64,000 bases of DNA, taken from contig JAFGBK010000052.1 in assembly GCA_016933175.1 (NCBI GenBank), positions 1-64,000 on the forward strand, written 5' to 3'. This DNA is from Candidatus Krumholzibacteriota bacterium (GTDB lineage: Bacteria > Krumholzibacteriota > Krumholzibacteriia > JACNKJ01). Positions 16,350 through 27,332 of this stretch are shown here, piece by piece. The position numbers and the translations under genes are program-made. Under the pieces are notes generated by a model. The model was not told the origin of the DNA. It made no database searches and worked only from the letters and a program-made list of their open reading frames with translations. Position 1 is the first letter of the stretch. The number at the start of each line of letters is the position of its first letter.

Positions 16350-17597
16350 ATGTCCGCACGCGCCCGCTTCCTCCTGTTGACCGGCGTCCTTCTCCTGATC
16401 GCCGCCGCCGCCCGTGGGGCCGGCTTCGCCATCTGGGAGATGGGGACCAAGAGTTCCGGCATGGGCGGCGTGGCCACGGCGAGCGCCGACGACCCCGCCG
16501 CGGTCTTCTACAACCCGGCGGGACTGGCCCGCCTCGGCCGAGCGCAGCTCAGCCTTGACCTGACCACCATCGACATCACCACCGAGTTCAGCGGCGTGGC
16601 CCCCCATCCCGGCTACGGCGTAACCGAGCACCTGGCCGATCCCTTCTTCGTCCTCCCCCAGCTCTACGTGGCCGTTCCGGTCGGCGAGCGCTTCGCCCTG
16701 GGCCTTGGCATCAACACGCCCTACGGCCTGTCGGTGGAGTGGGCCCATCCCGACACCTTCACCGGCCGCCACGTGGCCACCTTCACCGACCTCAAGACCT
16801 ACTTCGTCTCCCCCGCCGTCGCCTGGCAGGCCACCGAGCGCGTGAGCCTCGGCTTCAGCCTCAACCTGGTCCTGGCCGAGGTGGAGCTCAACAAGCACAT
16901 CGTCGAGATCCTGGGCAACCCGACGGAGGTCGGGAAGGTCCGCATCCGGGGTGACAATGAACTGAGCCTCGGCTACAACTTCGGACTGCTGGTGGATCTG
17001 GGGCCGCGCACGACTCTGGGCCTCGACGTCAAGAGCCGCATCGATCTGGAGCTGGCGGGCAACGCCGATTTCACGGCCTTCACGGGCTACGAGGCGGTCC
17101 TGCCCGCCGACGGCCCCGTGGAGACCGAGCTGCCCCTGCCCAACCTCGTCTCCCTCGGCGTCTCCCACCGCTTCGGCGAGCGGTGGCGTTTGGAGTTCAA
17201 CTACAACCGCATCCAGTGGTCCGCCTTCGAGACGCTGGACCTCCACTTCCCCGCGGCGCCGGCGGCGGACGAGTCCATCCACGAGGATTACACGAACACC
17301 AGCCAGTACCGCCTGGGCGTCGAGTATCAGGCCGCTCCGTCGCTGGTCCTGCGCGCCGGCGCGGTGCGTGACGAGTCGCCTCAGCCCACGGGAAGCTGCG
17401 GGCCGGTGCTGCCCGACGCCGACCGCAGGGGCGTTTCCCTCGGGGCGAGCTGGTGCCGCGGTGCAGTGACCCTGGAGGCCTACAACCTCTTCCTCTTTCT
17501 CGACGACCGCGCGGTGCGCGACAACTACGACGGCTACCAGGGCGACTACCGCAGCTTCACGAACCTGCTGGGCGCCGGCCTGACCTACCACTTCTAG
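16350..17597 (+). CDS. fadL: FadL/OmpP1/TodX-family outer-membrane transporter
   Basis: A 415-residue outer-membrane beta-barrel for uptake of long-chain fatty acids or other hydrophobic compounds. It begins with a signal peptide (FLLLTGVLLLIAAAARG, cut before AGFAIWEMG). The FadL hallmark N-terminal plug follows: KSSGMGGVATASADDPAAVFYNPAGLARL. Alternating strands continue to a terminal aromatic, LTYHF. AAAAGGGG precedes the ATG at a good distance. Position between an acyl-CoA synthetase and a secreted lipase supports a fatty-acid substrate. Confidence 0.9.
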   Translation: MSARARFLLLTGVLLLIAAAARGAGFAIWEMGTKSSGMGGVATASADDPAAVFYNPAGLARLGRAQLSLDLTTIDITTEFSGVAPHPGYGVTEHLADPFFVLPQLYVAVPVGERFALGLGINTPYGLSVEWAHPDTFTGRHVATFTDLKTYFVSPAVAWQATERVSLGFSLNLVLAEVELNKHIVEILGNPTEVGKVRIRGDNELSLGYNFGLLVDLGPRTTLGLDVKSRIDLELAGNADFTAFTGYEAVLPADGPVETELPLPNLVSLGVSHRFGERWRLEFNYNRIQWSAFETLDLHFPAAPAADESIHEDYTNTSQYRLGVEYQAAPSLVLRAGAVRDESPQPTGSCGPVLPDADRRGVSLGASWCRGAVTLEAYNLFLFLDDRAVRDNYDGYQGDYRSFTNLLGAGLTYHF

Positions 17598-17617
17598 CGG
17601 CGAAAGGCGGTACCACG

Positions 17618-19018
17618 ATGAAGTCGACCCGTTGGCTCACAGCGCTGCTCCTCGCGGCCGCTCTGGGCCTCACGGCCTGTTCCCTCCTGGCTCCCGACGA
17701 GGAGGCCCTGGCCCCGCCGCCCGTGCAACCCGGCACCGCGGACTTCAGCGTCTTCGTGGCCCTGGGCAACAGCCTGACGGCCGGCGTGCAATCGGGTGCC
17801 CTCTACGAGAGCGCCCAGCAGAGGAGCTGGGCGGCCCTGCTGGCGGCCGCCATGGACACCGGGTTCGAGCTGCCGTTGATCGCCGATCCCGGCTACTTCA
17901 ACTGGGTGGATCCCGTCGGCCATCTGGCCGTGAGCTTCGACAGCACCGGCGAGGCCGGCATCGACCCCGTTCCCTGGTCCGCGGGAGAGCCGGCCCTGCT
18001 CAACGCCGCGCTGCCACTCCCCTACCATGACCTGGGCATCCCGGGCGCCCTTGCCTGGGATCTGCTCAACGCGCGCGGAGCGGACGATTGCTTCAGCGCG
18101 CTATTCGGGGGCTCGCCCAATCCGTACTTCGATGTGATCCTGCGCAACGACGACATCGACTGGACGGCGGCCGGCGCCGCGGAGGCCGACCTGACGCCCC
18201 TGGCGCAGGCCGCCCTGCTCTCGCCCACCTTCCTCGCGGTGTGGATCGGCAACAACGAGATCCTGGGTGCGGCCACCCGGGGCGACGGCACGCCCCTGGT
18301 GTCCCCCGACGATTTCGCCGGTCTCTACACGGGGCTTCTCGACGCCATCGCCGCGACGATGCCCGGTGCGGACGTCATCGCGGCCAACGTGCCGCCCGTC
18401 GCCTGCTGCCCCTTCTTCACGACCATTCCCTGGCTGGTGGTCGACGGCGACCACGTGCCGGTTCTGGACGGAGCGGGCCTGCCCATCGGTCTGCTGTCGG
18501 CCGAGGTGGGACAGCTCGTGGCCGGCGATCGGGTGCTGCTCACTGCCAAGGATTACATGGAGGATGGCATGGGTATCCCCGACGCGGTACTGGTGGGATT
18601 CCTCATGGCGGAGCTGGGCGTGGATTCGCTGACGGCGGTCGGCGTCTTGACCGGTCCGGCAACGCCCTTCCCCCGGCATGGGCAGCCCCTGCCGGAAAGC
18701 CTGACCCTCACGGCGTCCGAGCTGGACGATCTGGCTGGCGCCGTCCTCGCCTACAACACCGTCATCGACACCCTGGCGGCGGCGCGCAGCATTCCCGTGG
18801 TGGACATCCACGCCCTGCTGGCGCGGGGCGCCGCCGAGGGACTGGTCCATAACGGCCAGCTGCTGACCGCGGAGCTGGTCACGGGCGGCCTCTTCAGCCT
18901 GGACGGAGTGCACCCCGCGGACCTGGGCCACGCCGTGGTGGCGGAGGCGTTCGCGCGGGTGATCAACGAGACCTGGAGCGCGCGGCTCCGCGTGCCCGAG
19001 CAGCCGCTGCTGCCCTAG
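17618..19018 (+). CDS. Secreted GDSL/SGNH lipase lipoprotein
   Basis: A 466-residue predicted lipoprotein with signal and lipobox ALGLTACS. It is an SGNH-hydrolase: block I is FVALGNSLTAGVQSGALYE (catalytic Ser in GNSLTAG), block III is WIGNNEILGA, and block V is DGVHPADLGHAVVAEAF (catalytic Asp and His). Several hundred residues separate blocks I and V, as in larger members of the family. Expected to hydrolyse esters outside the inner membrane. It starts 20 bases after the fadL stop. The stop shares CTAG with the convergent downstream gene. Confidence 0.87.
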   Translation: MKSTRWLTALLLAAALGLTACSLLAPDEEALAPPPVQPGTADFSVFVALGNSLTAGVQSGALYESAQQRSWAALLAAAMDTGFELPLIADPGYFNWVDPVGHLAVSFDSTGEAGIDPVPWSAGEPALLNAALPLPYHDLGIPGALAWDLLNARGADDCFSALFGGSPNPYFDVILRNDDIDWTAAGAAEADLTPLAQAALLSPTFLAVWIGNNEILGAATRGDGTPLVSPDDFAGLYTGLLDAIAATMPGADVIAANVPPVACCPFFTTIPWLVVDGDHVPVLDGAGLPIGLLSAEVGQLVAGDRVLLTAKDYMEDGMGIPDAVLVGFLMAELGVDSLTAVGVLTGPATPFPRHGQPLPESLTLTASELDDLAGAVLAYNTVIDTLAAARSIPVVDIHALLARGAAEGLVHNGQLLTAELVTGGLFSLDGVHPADLGHAVVAEAFARVINETWSARLRVPEQPLLP

Positions 19019-19674
19019 CCCTTCTCGCCGCGAGGCGCTGAGCGCACCGGCTTGGCGATGCTGGGCCGGCGCGGCGCCTCCATCATCTGCTCATCCGTCA
19101 GGCCTGCCGCGTAGTCGCGGATAATGCCATAGGTCTCGAGCAGCAGCGCGCGGTCGGGATCGTCCACGACGCGCAGGCGGCGCAGGCCGGGCAGGAAGAA
19201 CTGCACCGTGAGGCTGGATTCCATGATTCCCATCTGCAGGCAGCGGCGGTGCTCCTTGGGGATCTCCACGTAGACGTTGATGAAGTCGCGGCTCGCCGCG
19301 ACGAGGGTGGAATCCGTGTAGAGGCTGGGCAGCCGGTACAGGCAGTCCCGGCAGGTGTGGTCAAAGAGGTAGAGCGCGAGCGGGATCTTGGTCTCGGCTG
19401 AGATGCGCACGGCCAGATCGAGGTCGTTGTAGAAGTAGACCCGGTTCGGGTGTACGCGGATCCGACCGGCAGCGATGAAGTCGATGTCCGGATCGAGGTT
19501 GGAATTGCGGTCGTCGATGGAGTTCTGGTCGTAGATCCACTGGCGGTACTCGTGGCCCGCGTACCAGAGGCTGTCTCGCACCGCCGTGCCCGTGAGGGGC
19601 GCGTCGTCGCCGGCCGTCGCGGTCATGGGGATCAGAAGTCCTGACAGGATCAGGACCAGGATCGCTCGCTTCAT
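19015..19674 (-). CDS. Exported thioredoxin-fold-like protein
   Basis: A 219-residue protein with a signal peptide (AILVLILSGLLIPMTATA). After a tyrosine-rich segment comes LALYLFDHTCRDCLYRLPSLYTDSTLVAASRDFINVYVEI, which looks like a thioredoxin-like strand-helix with a CxxC (CRDC) pair. The usual cis-proline region is not clear. It could be a periplasmic disulfide or thiol protein, but the function is not established. The ATG at 19674 is preceded by GGAGGG; the ORF-track start is longer. Its TAG stop overlaps the lipase TAG stop on the other strand. Confidence 0.6.
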   Translation of the reverse strand: MKRAILVLILSGLLIPMTATAGDDAPLTGTAVRDSLWYAGHEYRQWIYDQNSIDDRNSNLDPDIDFIAAGRIRVHPNRVYFYNDLDLAVRISAETKIPLALYLFDHTCRDCLYRLPSLYTDSTLVAASRDFINVYVEIPKEHRRCLQMGIMESSLTVQFFLPGLRRLRVVDDPDRALLLETYGIIRDYAAGLTDEQMMEAPRRPSIAKPVRSAPRGEKG

Positions 19675-19738
19675 GGTGTCGCCCTCCGCTCGTGGGTCGG
19701 GGAAAGTTAGCAACGGACCGCCGGGCGCCGCAAGGCGC

Positions 19739-20779
19739 TCAGGCGGGAAGGTGCCGGCCGGCCAGGGATTCCAGCAGCGTCGTCGCGAACAACTGCGGCA
19801 GGCTCTCCCGCGGCAGCCGCTTGACCTGCAGATCCAGCTTCTGGAGGTTGAAGAGCCAGGCCAGCAACTGGCGCCGGCTCAGGGCCCCGGCCCTCTCGAC
19901 GTACTCGCGCGCCCGTCCTCCCCAGAGCGGCAGGCGCGCGGCCGCCTGGGCGGGCGGCAGGCCCTCGTCCAGAAGCAGGCGCGCGCGCAGCAGCATGGTG
20001 ACGGTCCAGCCCAGGGCGGGCACCAGCGAGGCGGGATTATACACGCCGGAATCCAGGAGTTCCCGCAGGTGGCCCAGGGCCTCGGCCTCGCCGCCGGGGC
20101 GTAGGGTGGCCGCCAGCCGCCAGACGTCCTCCAGGCGCTGGCGTCCCACCAGGCGCTGCAGGTCCGCGGCGCGGATGCGGCCGCCGGGCTCCACCATCAG
20201 CGACAGCTTGTCCAGCTCGCTCTCGATCTCGCCGGGATCCTCGGGCAGGGCTTCCACCAGCAGGCCCGGCACCGCTGCCGCGAAGGCCAGCCCGCGTGCG
20301 CGAAGCCGAGACGCCGTCCAGTCCACGAGCTGCCGGGCCGAGAGGGCCTCGAACTTGAGGACGAGTCCGCCGGCCTTGGCGATGCGGTTCTTGGCGGCCG
20401 TGAGCTGCGCGAGGTTGGGCGCCTCCAGGCAGAGCACGTTCTGGCCGGGCGTCTCCGCAAGATAATGCGCCAGCGCATCGCGCGTCTCCGCAGCCAGAAC
20501 ACCGGGCACCTCCAGGTGGATCAGCTTGCGGCCGCCGAAGAAGGAATAGCTGCGCAGGATGGCCTCAACATCGGCCCAATCGCTGTGACGGTCGAGGCGA
20601 CGGGATTCGAAGCTGAAATCCGCGGTACCGGACGGCACGATGCGGTCACGCAGCGTCTCGACGGCACGTCTCCGGAACCAGTAGTTCTCGCCGTGGAACA
20701 GGTAGAACGGACGCAGCGCGGCGGTCAGGTCCTCGTCGAGCCTGCGCAGGGGGTCCTCCTTGCCACGCCGTGTTGCCAT
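19739..20779 (-). CDS. holA: DNA polymerase III subunit delta
   Basis: A 346-residue clamp-loader subunit. N-terminal FYLFHGENYWFRRRAVETLRDRIV is the typical HolA opening. The AAA-like domain lacks a P-loop, as expected. Central AALRAR/GLAFAAAVPGLLVEALPEDPGEIESELDKLSLM and C-terminal LVPALGWTVTMLLRARLLLDEG match the lid and collar region of the family. Normal length. It reads divergently from the membrane protein at 20937. Confidence 0.88.
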   Translation of the reverse strand: MATRRGKEDPLRRLDEDLTAALRPFYLFHGENYWFRRRAVETLRDRIVPSGTADFSFESRRLDRHSDWADVEAILRSYSFFGGRKLIHLEVPGVLAAETRDALAHYLAETPGQNVLCLEAPNLAQLTAAKNRIAKAGGLVLKFEALSARQLVDWTASRLRARGLAFAAAVPGLLVEALPEDPGEIESELDKLSLMVEPGGRIRAADLQRLVGRQRLEDVWRLAATLRPGGEAEALGHLRELLDSGVYNPASLVPALGWTVTMLLRARLLLDEGLPPAQAAARLPLWGGRAREYVERAGALSRRQLLAWLFNLQKLDLQVKRLPRESLPQLFATTLLESLAGRHLPA

Positions 20780-20838
20780 GCCGTTCTAGGTAGCAACAAT
20801 GCGGGGCCCGGGCAAGTACAAACGCGGGTTTCTTCTGC

Positions 20839-20844
20839 TATACT
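20839..20844 (+). promoter_or_regulatory. Possible -10 element
   Basis: TATACT in the divergent gap about 95 bases before the membrane protein start; the -35 (GTACAA at 17 bases) is poor. Confidence 0.25.
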
Positions 20845-20936
20845 GGGCGGGAACCGATCGTGCGTGATCTTCTCCCGAAGCCCGGGACCGCGCTGCGGCG
20901 CGCAGCCGATCACGGCGACAAGCGGCATTGTACACC

Positions 20937-22244
20937 ATGGATGCTTGGTTCCGCGGACGGCGGCTGGTTGTTCTCATCGGCGCATGCTTTGCCATCGCGC
21001 TTGGTCTCTATGCGCGCGGTTTCGACAACGGCTTCCGGCGCGACGATTACTGGTTTCTCGAGCATGTCATATCGCAGCCGGCCGCCGACGCCGTCTTCCA
21101 CCCACTCGAGGGTATTCCCTTCTTCCGTCCGGGCGCCGTCGCGGTCTTCCTGCTCGAGTACCGCCTTTTCGGCCTTGCGGGCGGGCCCTACATCGCCTTC
21201 AACTTCATCCTGCACGCGCTGATCGCGCTTGCGACCTGGGCGGTGCTGCGCGCCTTGGGCTTCCGTCGCGAGGTGAGCGTCACGGCCGCCGGGTTCTTCC
21301 TGATCGGTTTTGGTCACTTCGGCAAGCAGGTGCTGTGGGCGTGCACCAGCGGGCCTCTCGTCGCGGTGCTCCTCTCGCTGGTCGCGGTGCTCGCGACGAA
21401 GGCCTGGCTCGGCGCCGCCGCCGCGCGCACTCGCGCCCGGCACCTGTGGCCGCCGGTGACGGTGGCGGTACTGCTCGCGGGCCCGCTCTTCCACGAACTG
21501 GCCTTCCTGACGCCCCTGCTGGTCATGCCGCTCCTGCTCGGGCGTCAGGGTCGCCGCGCCGCGCCCCTCGGCGTGCGGTTGGCGGTGCTGCTCGGCCCCA
21601 TCCTCCTGTGGTCGGCGGTTTTCCTCCAGCTTTCCGCTACGGAACCCCGCTACATGCGCATGGCCGGCGAGGCGCTGGCGGCGCCGCTCTACCAGCTCCG
21701 TCACGTGCTGCGCAGCCTCGCCTTCATGGTGATCCCCTTCCAGCAATGCTATCTGCTGGAACAGGCGCCGGCGTTTCTCGGGCGCCTGGGCGGCATCGCC
21801 GGCATCCTCCAGATGACCGTCGGCGGTCTGCTGGTCGCGGCGTCCATCCTTCTGCTTCGCCGGGGTGACACGAAGCTGCGCTTTCTCGTCCTGTGGATCT
21901 ACCTGGCCATCCTTCCCTTCGGCTACATTCGGCTCTCGCAGGACTGGTTCTGTCTGCGCTACGTCTACTACGCCGCCGTGCCTTTCTGCGGGCTGTTAGC
22001 CGCGGCCGCCGTCCGCCTGCTCGCCGGGCGGAGAACATGGCGGCGAGCGATCGTCCTGACGGTCCTGGCCGTCTACGCGGCGGGCGTCGTCGCGCTCCTC
22101 GTCGCGCTGGAGCGCCAGTACGATCTCAAGGCGAGCTCGGCAGCCCATCGCGCCTGGCTCGCCGAGCTGGAAGCGGCACGGGAAGCCGCCATCCCGGCGG
22201 GGACGTCCGACAATGCAGTTGGCGCGGAGAGAGAATCGCCGTGA
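20937..22244 (+). CDS. Polytopic membrane protein, GT-C glycosyltransferase-like
   Basis: A 435-residue protein with about ten to eleven hydrophobic helices. After the first helix, FDNGFRRDDYWFLEHV has the acidic Asp-Asp pair in the first external loop, which is typical of GT-C-fold (PMT/ArnT-like) transferases that use polyprenyl-phosphate sugars. Similarity beyond topology was not recognised. It is the only plus-strand gene between 19 and 64 kb. The ATG at 20937 is preferred to the TTG in the ORF track. Confidence 0.55.
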   Translation: MDAWFRGRRLVVLIGACFAIALGLYARGFDNGFRRDDYWFLEHVISQPAADAVFHPLEGIPFFRPGAVAVFLLEYRLFGLAGGPYIAFNFILHALIALATWAVLRALGFRREVSVTAAGFFLIGFGHFGKQVLWACTSGPLVAVLLSLVAVLATKAWLGAAAARTRARHLWPPVTVAVLLAGPLFHELAFLTPLLVMPLLLGRQGRRAAPLGVRLAVLLGPILLWSAVFLQLSATEPRYMRMAGEALAAPLYQLRHVLRSLAFMVIPFQQCYLLEQAPAFLGRLGGIAGILQMTVGGLLVAASILLLRRGDTKLRFLVLWIYLAILPFGYIRLSQDWFCLRYVYYAAVPFCGLLAAAAVRLLAGRRTWRRAIVLTVLAVYAAGVVALLVALERQYDLKASSAAHRAWLAELEAAREAAIPAGTSDNAVGAERESP

Positions 22245-22277
22245 GTCGGGCGCCGACCGAGGCGACGTAGACCGTCG

Positions 22278-22789
22278 CTACCATTCCCCGAAGATCGCGT
22301 CGAGGATGTCCTCGACGATCTGCTCCAGGGCGCGCACCTCGGCGCCCGCGCGGGTCAGCTCCTCGCCGGCGGCGCTGCTCTCGATGTAGAAATTGGCGCT
22401 ACCGGTGACACGCTTGTCGCGCCAGCCCCGCTGCTGGCCGGTCTGGTCGACGAAGGACACGACGATGGCGATGGAGAGCTTGTACTCGTCCGCCACTCCT
22501 TCGGCGCTGATGGAGAACGGCGCCTCCGTGTAGCGCGTGACGGCCCCCTGCAGCAAGAAATCCTCGTCGCCGGGGCTCACCACCTCCAGGTTGCCGTCCT
22601 GCTCGAGGGCCTCGACGAGCGCTTCCGTCAGCTGGACCTCCAGGTCCGGCTGGCCCGTGCGGTTGTCCAGGAAGGGCACGGCGATGCGGCCGTGCAGCGA
22701 GCGGCCGCGGCTGGTGGTGCGGTAGGCGCAGGCCGACGCGGCGAGCAAAACCGCCAGGCACACGATGATGAGAGCGCGGCGGCGCGGTT

Positions 22790-22793
<4 letters not shown>
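22278..22793 (-). CDS. lptE: LptE-like LPS-assembly lipoprotein
   Basis: A 171-residue lipoprotein: signal helix ALIIVCLAVLLAASAC with the lipobox Cys, then YRTTSRGRSLHGRIAVPFLDNRTGQPDLEVQLTEALVEALEQDGNLEVV. This is the usual LptE opening. A conserved LQGAVTRYTEAPFSISAEGVADEYKLSIAIVVSF middle follows. LptE plugs the LptD barrel that inserts lipopolysaccharide in the outer leaflet, so it supports a diderm with LPS. The start is GTG, overlapping the sigma-54 regulator stop as GTGA. Confidence 0.85.
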
Positions 22794-24208
<1,415 letters not shown>

Positions 24209-24218
24209 CGTTCCTCCT

Positions 24219-25160
24219 CTAGCGCGCGGCCTGCTCGCGGTACCAGTCCACGGTGATGCCCAGACCCGCGGCGAAATCCACCACCGGCTCGTAGCCGAGC
24301 AGCGCGCGGGCGCGGGTGATGTCGGCCATGGAGTGGTCCACGTCGCCCGCGCGGCGCGGCCCGTGGATGGGTTCGATGTCGACGCCCAGACGATCGCGTA
24401 TCTGCCGGAAAAGTTCCAGCACAGAGTAGGAGCCGCCGCAGGCCACGTTCACGGCCTCGCCGTTGGTGCGCGGCGCCGTCATGGCCTTGATGTTGCCTGC
24501 CACGACGTTGGCGACGTAGGTGAAATCGCGCGTCTGCTCGCCGTCGCCGTCGATGACCGGCGGCTCACCCGCGAGCAGCTTGGCGGCGAAGATGGGGATC
24601 ACGGCGGCGTAGGGCGAATTCGGGTCCTGGCGCGGTCCGAACACGTTGAAATAGCGGATGCTCACCGTCTCCAGGCCGTAGACCTCGCTGAAGGCACGGC
24701 AGTAGTACTCCCCCACCAGCTTGGATACGGCGTAGGGCGACAGTGGCTGCGGCACCAGACCCTCGTGCTTGGGGCTGACCTCCGAGTTGCCATAGGCCGA
24801 GCTGCTGCCGGCGTAGACGACGCGCTTGACGCCCGCGTCGCGGGCGGCGACGAGCACGTTCAGGGTGCCGGCGACGTTGACCGCGTTGGTCGTCACGGGA
24901 TCCTTCACCGAACGCGGCACGGATGCCAGGGCCGCCTCGTGAAAGACGTAGTCCTGGCCGGCCACGGCCGCCGCCACGCCGGCGGCGTCGCGCAGGTCCA
25001 CCTCGTGCAGCGTGATCTGCTCACGGAAGCCGGCCAGGTTCGCCGGATGCCCCGTGGAGAAGTTGTCCAGAACGCTGACCGCATTGCCGTCGTCAACGAG
25101 GGCCTGGGCGAGATGGCTGCCGATGAAGCCGGCGCCGCCCGTGACGAGGATCCTGGCCAT
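24219..25160 (-). CDS. UDP-GlcNAc/UDP-glucose 4-epimerase family protein
   Basis: A 313-residue extended SDR: NAD motif [10 protein letters not shown], catalytic Ser in AGSSSAYG and Tyr/Lys in [34 protein letters not shown] and [16 protein letters not shown] are like the WbpP/TviC group of UDP-N-acetylglucosamine C4-epimerases, although UDP-glucose epimerisation cannot be excluded. It lies nine bases downstream of the nucleotide-sugar dehydrogenase. Both probably make activated amino or uronic sugars for surface polysaccharide. Confidence 0.85.
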   Translation of the reverse strand: MARILVTGGAGFIGSHLAQALVDDGNAVSVLDNFSTGHPANLAGFREQITLHEVDLRDAAGVAAAVAGQDYVFHEAALASVPRSVKDPVTTNAVNVAGTLNVLVAARDAGVKRVVYAGSSSAYGNSEVSPKHEGLVPQPLSPYAVSKLVGEYYCRAFSEVYGLETVSIRYFNVFGPRQDPNSPYAAVIPIFAAKLLAGEPPVIDGDGEQTRDFTYVANVVAGNIKAMTAPRTNGEAVNVACGGSYSVLELFRQIRDRLGVDIEPIHGPRRAGDVDHSMADITRARALLGYEPVVDFAAGLGITVDWYREQAAR

Positions 25161-25169
25161 GCCTGCCTC

Positions 25170-26480
25170 CTAGAGCCGGAAGAGCTTGGGCGAGTCCACA
25201 CCCTTGTATGCGTTGCGGGTGTCCACGACCAGCGGCAGCGCGTCCAGCACGGCCGCGTAGTCGATATCCCGATGGTTCGTGACGATGACGCCCAGGTCGA
25301 ATCCACGCAGGACGGCCGGCGACAAGTCGGCGACCCGCGGCACGCCGGACAGCTCGGGGATGGGATGCGGCACCCAGGCGTCGTGGAAGCTGACCTTGGC
25401 GCCGCGCCCTTGCAGGAGCTTGACGATGTCCAGGGCGGGGCTCTCCCGGTAGTCGTCGATGTCGTTCTTGTAGGCGACGCCCAGTACCAGCAGCCGCGAG
25501 CCGTTGACGGCCTTGCGCTGCGAGTTCAGGGCCTCGCAGACCCGCTCCACCACGTGATCGGGCATGTGGCCGTTGATCTCGCCGGCCAGCTCGATGAAGC
25601 GCGCCTCGTAGCCGTGCAGGCGCGCCTTCCAGGAAAGATAGAAGGGGTCGATGGGGATGCAGTGCCCGCCCAGGCCCGGCCCCGGGTAGAAGGGCATGAA
25701 GCCGAACGGCTTTGTGGCCGCCGCGTCGATGACGTCCCAGACATCGATGTCCATCCGGCGGCAGATCATCGCGATCTCGTTGACGAGCCCGATGTTCACC
25801 GAGCGGAAGGTGTTCTCCAGGAGCTTGACCGTCTCGGCCACGCGGCAGGTCGAGACGGGCACCACGGTGTCGATCGCGCGGGCGTAGAGGGCCGCCGCGA
25901 CCTCGGTGCAGGCCGGGGTGACGCCGCCCACCACCTTCGGGATGTTGCGGGTCTGGTAGACGGCGTTGCCCGGATCCACGCGTTCGGGGCTGAAGGCCAC
26001 GAAGATCTCCTCGCCCACCCGGCGGCCGGTCGCCTCCAGCTTGGGCAGGATGACCTCCTCGGTCGTGCCGGGATAGGTGGTGCTCTCGAGGATGACCAGG
26101 GTGCCGTCGCTCAGGTAGCGCGCGATCTGGTCGGTGGCCGCGACGATGAAGGAGATGTCCGGATCGCGGGTCTTTCCCAGCGGCGTCGGCACGGCGATGT
26201 TGATGGTGTCCACCTCGGCCAGGCGCGAGAAGTCCGTGGTGGCCTCCAGCCTCCCCTGCTCCACCAGGGGCGCCAGCTCCCCGGTGGGCACGTCCTGGAT
26301 ATAGCTCTCGCCGCGGCCGATGGCCGCGACCTTCTGCTCGTTCAGATCCACGCCCAGGACGCGCAGTCCGCTCTTGCACAGCTCGACGGCAAGAGGCAGG
26401 CCCACGTAACCCAGGCCGATGACCGCACAGAGGGCCTCGCCCGTGGCAATCTTTTCCTTCAAGGCATCCCGATGGCTCAT
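25170..26480 (-). CDS. wbpA: UDP-N-acetylglucosamine 6-dehydrogenase (WbpA-type)
   Basis: A 436-residue NAD-dependent nucleotide-sugar dehydrogenase, which oxidises a UDP-sugar C6 alcohol to the acid. N-terminal [19 protein letters not shown] binds NAD. The catalytic Cys is in [34 protein letters not shown]-like, [16 protein letters not shown] and [23 protein letters not shown] fit WbpA rather than TviB/WbpO or UDP-glucose dehydrogenase. GGAGAG lies before the ATG. Later wbpB- and wbpD-like genes in the window fit a UDP-2,3-diacetamido uronic acid pathway. Confidence 0.88.
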   Translation of the reverse strand: MSHRDALKEKIATGEALCAVIGLGYVGLPLAVELCKSGLRVLGVDLNEQKVAAIGRGESYIQDVPTGELAPLVEQGRLEATTDFSRLAEVDTINIAVPTPLGKTRDPDISFIVAATDQIARYLSDGTLVILESTTYPGTTEEVILPKLEATGRRVGEEIFVAFSPERVDPGNAVYQTRNIPKVVGGVTPACTEVAAALYARAIDTVVPVSTCRVAETVKLLENTFRSVNIGLVNEIAMICRRMDIDVWDVIDAAATKPFGFMPFYPGPGLGGHCIPIDPFYLSWKARLHGYEARFIELAGEINGHMPDHVVERVCEALNSQRKAVNGSRLLVLGVAYKNDIDDYRESPALDIVKLLQGRGAKVSFHDAWVPHPIPELSGVPRVADLSPAVLRGFDLGVIVTNHRDIDYAAVLDALPLVVDTRNAYKGVDSPKLFRL

Positions 26481-26546
26481 GCTGTCTCTCCGCTTGATGC
26501 GTGGACCACGACCGTCGCCGGGGGGGTTGCCCGGCGCCGGAACGAC

Positions 26547-26897
26547 CTAGCTATCTTCTTCATCGACAGTGGATTCCGGCCAATTCCGCAACTCCCGCCA
26601 GAGCTCCCTGGCCTCGCGCCAGATGTGGCGGAGGCGGAAGAGCAGGAACAGGAAAAGCACCCCGATCCCGATCGGCAAGAGCCATGCCCGGCCGCCGAAC
26701 TCGGCGAGCAGGCGCACGCGCAGCAACTGGACGGTGGTGTAGAGGAGCCAGATCATGGCGATGTAGAGCAGGAGGGCCACCACGCCCTGGACCACCTTGG
26801 CGATGAACTCCTCGCGCACACGGCTGCGGGCGCGGAAGCGCGAGACCCTCCTTGACGTGCGTCGCGAGGAGCGCGGTCGCAGCAAGATCGGGCTCAT
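26547..26897 (-). CDS. Small two-helix membrane protein
   Basis: A 116-residue unrecognised protein. An Arg/Ser-rich N-terminus (SPILLRPRSSRRTSRRVSRFRARSRVREEF) is followed by two hydrophobic helices (about 36-60 and 70-88) and a charged C-terminus. GAGGAGGAGG precedes the ATG at 26897, so the much longer ORF-track version is rejected. Its start overlaps the preceding small gene as ATGA, so the two are coupled and may form a complex. Confidence 0.6.
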   Translation of the reverse strand: MSPILLRPRSSRRTSRRVSRFRARSRVREEFIAKVVQGVVALLLYIAMIWLLYTTVQLLRVRLLAEFGGRAWLLPIGIGVLFLFLLFRLRHIWREARELWRELRNWPESTVDEEDS

Positions 26898-27103
26898 GGC
26901 CGATCCTCCTCCTCGCCGTCGATCTCCTCGAATTCGGCGTCGCGGATCTCCCCCGCCGGAAAGCCCCGCGACGCCGTAGGCTGCGTTTCGGACTGCCGGG
27001 TGGCAGCGCCGGATCCCCGCCGCGGCTGCAGCCAGGAGCGCGTCAGGAGGCGTGCCAGCCAGACGGCCAGGAGGATGAGAAGCAACCGGGACAACCAGAT
27101 CAT
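26894..27103 (-). CDS. Short single-helix membrane protein
   Basis: A 69-residue unrecognised protein. One N-terminal membrane helix (IWLSRLLLILLAVWLARLLT) is followed by a polar linker and an acidic tail (GEIRDAEFEEIDGEEEDRP). The ATG at 27103 sits where the hydrophobic helix begins; upstream codons in the ORF track look non-coding. It overlaps the next gene by ATGA. Short membrane-anchor-plus-acidic-tail proteins of this shape are common in several phyla without known function. Confidence 0.55.
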   Translation of the reverse strand: MIWLSRLLLILLAVWLARLLTRSWLQPRRGSGAATRQSETQPTASRGFPAGEIRDAEFEEIDGEEEDRP

Positions 27104-27198
27104 GACACACTCCGCAGGCTGCGTCGGCGAGCCGCGCCGTGGCGGCGTGACTCTAGCAGATGGCGGCAGAGGGGTGTAGGGAAATGCCGAAACCTGAT

Positions 27199-27237
27199 GC
27201 TTCACATGAAGCAGCCGGCGCAATTCATTGCGCCGGC
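27199..27237. terminator. Double hairpin downstream of tRNA-Arg(CCG)
   Basis: Ten-base perfect stem GCCGGCGCAA / TTGCGCCGGC with a TTCA loop (27214-27237), directly next to the perfect inverted repeat GCTTCA-CA-TGAAGC (27199-27212). It lies 11 bases downstream of the tRNA 3' end. T-runs are weak on both strands. Confidence 0.55.
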
Positions 27238-27248
27238 TTGTCTTCGGG

Positions 27249-27322
27249 TACGCCCGGCAGGATTCGAACCTGCGGCCTCATGCTCCGGAGGCATGCGCTC
27301 TATCCAGCTGAGCTACGGGCGC
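27249..27322 (-). tRNA. tRNA-Arg (CCG)
   Basis: Minus strand: acceptor GCGCCCG / CGGGCGT (first pair G-U) with discriminator A. The anticodon arm CATGC-CTCCGGA-GCATG gives CCG (reads CGG). The T arm is GGTTCGAATCC. CCA is not encoded. Confidence 0.95.
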
Positions 27323-27332
27323 GACACGGCGA

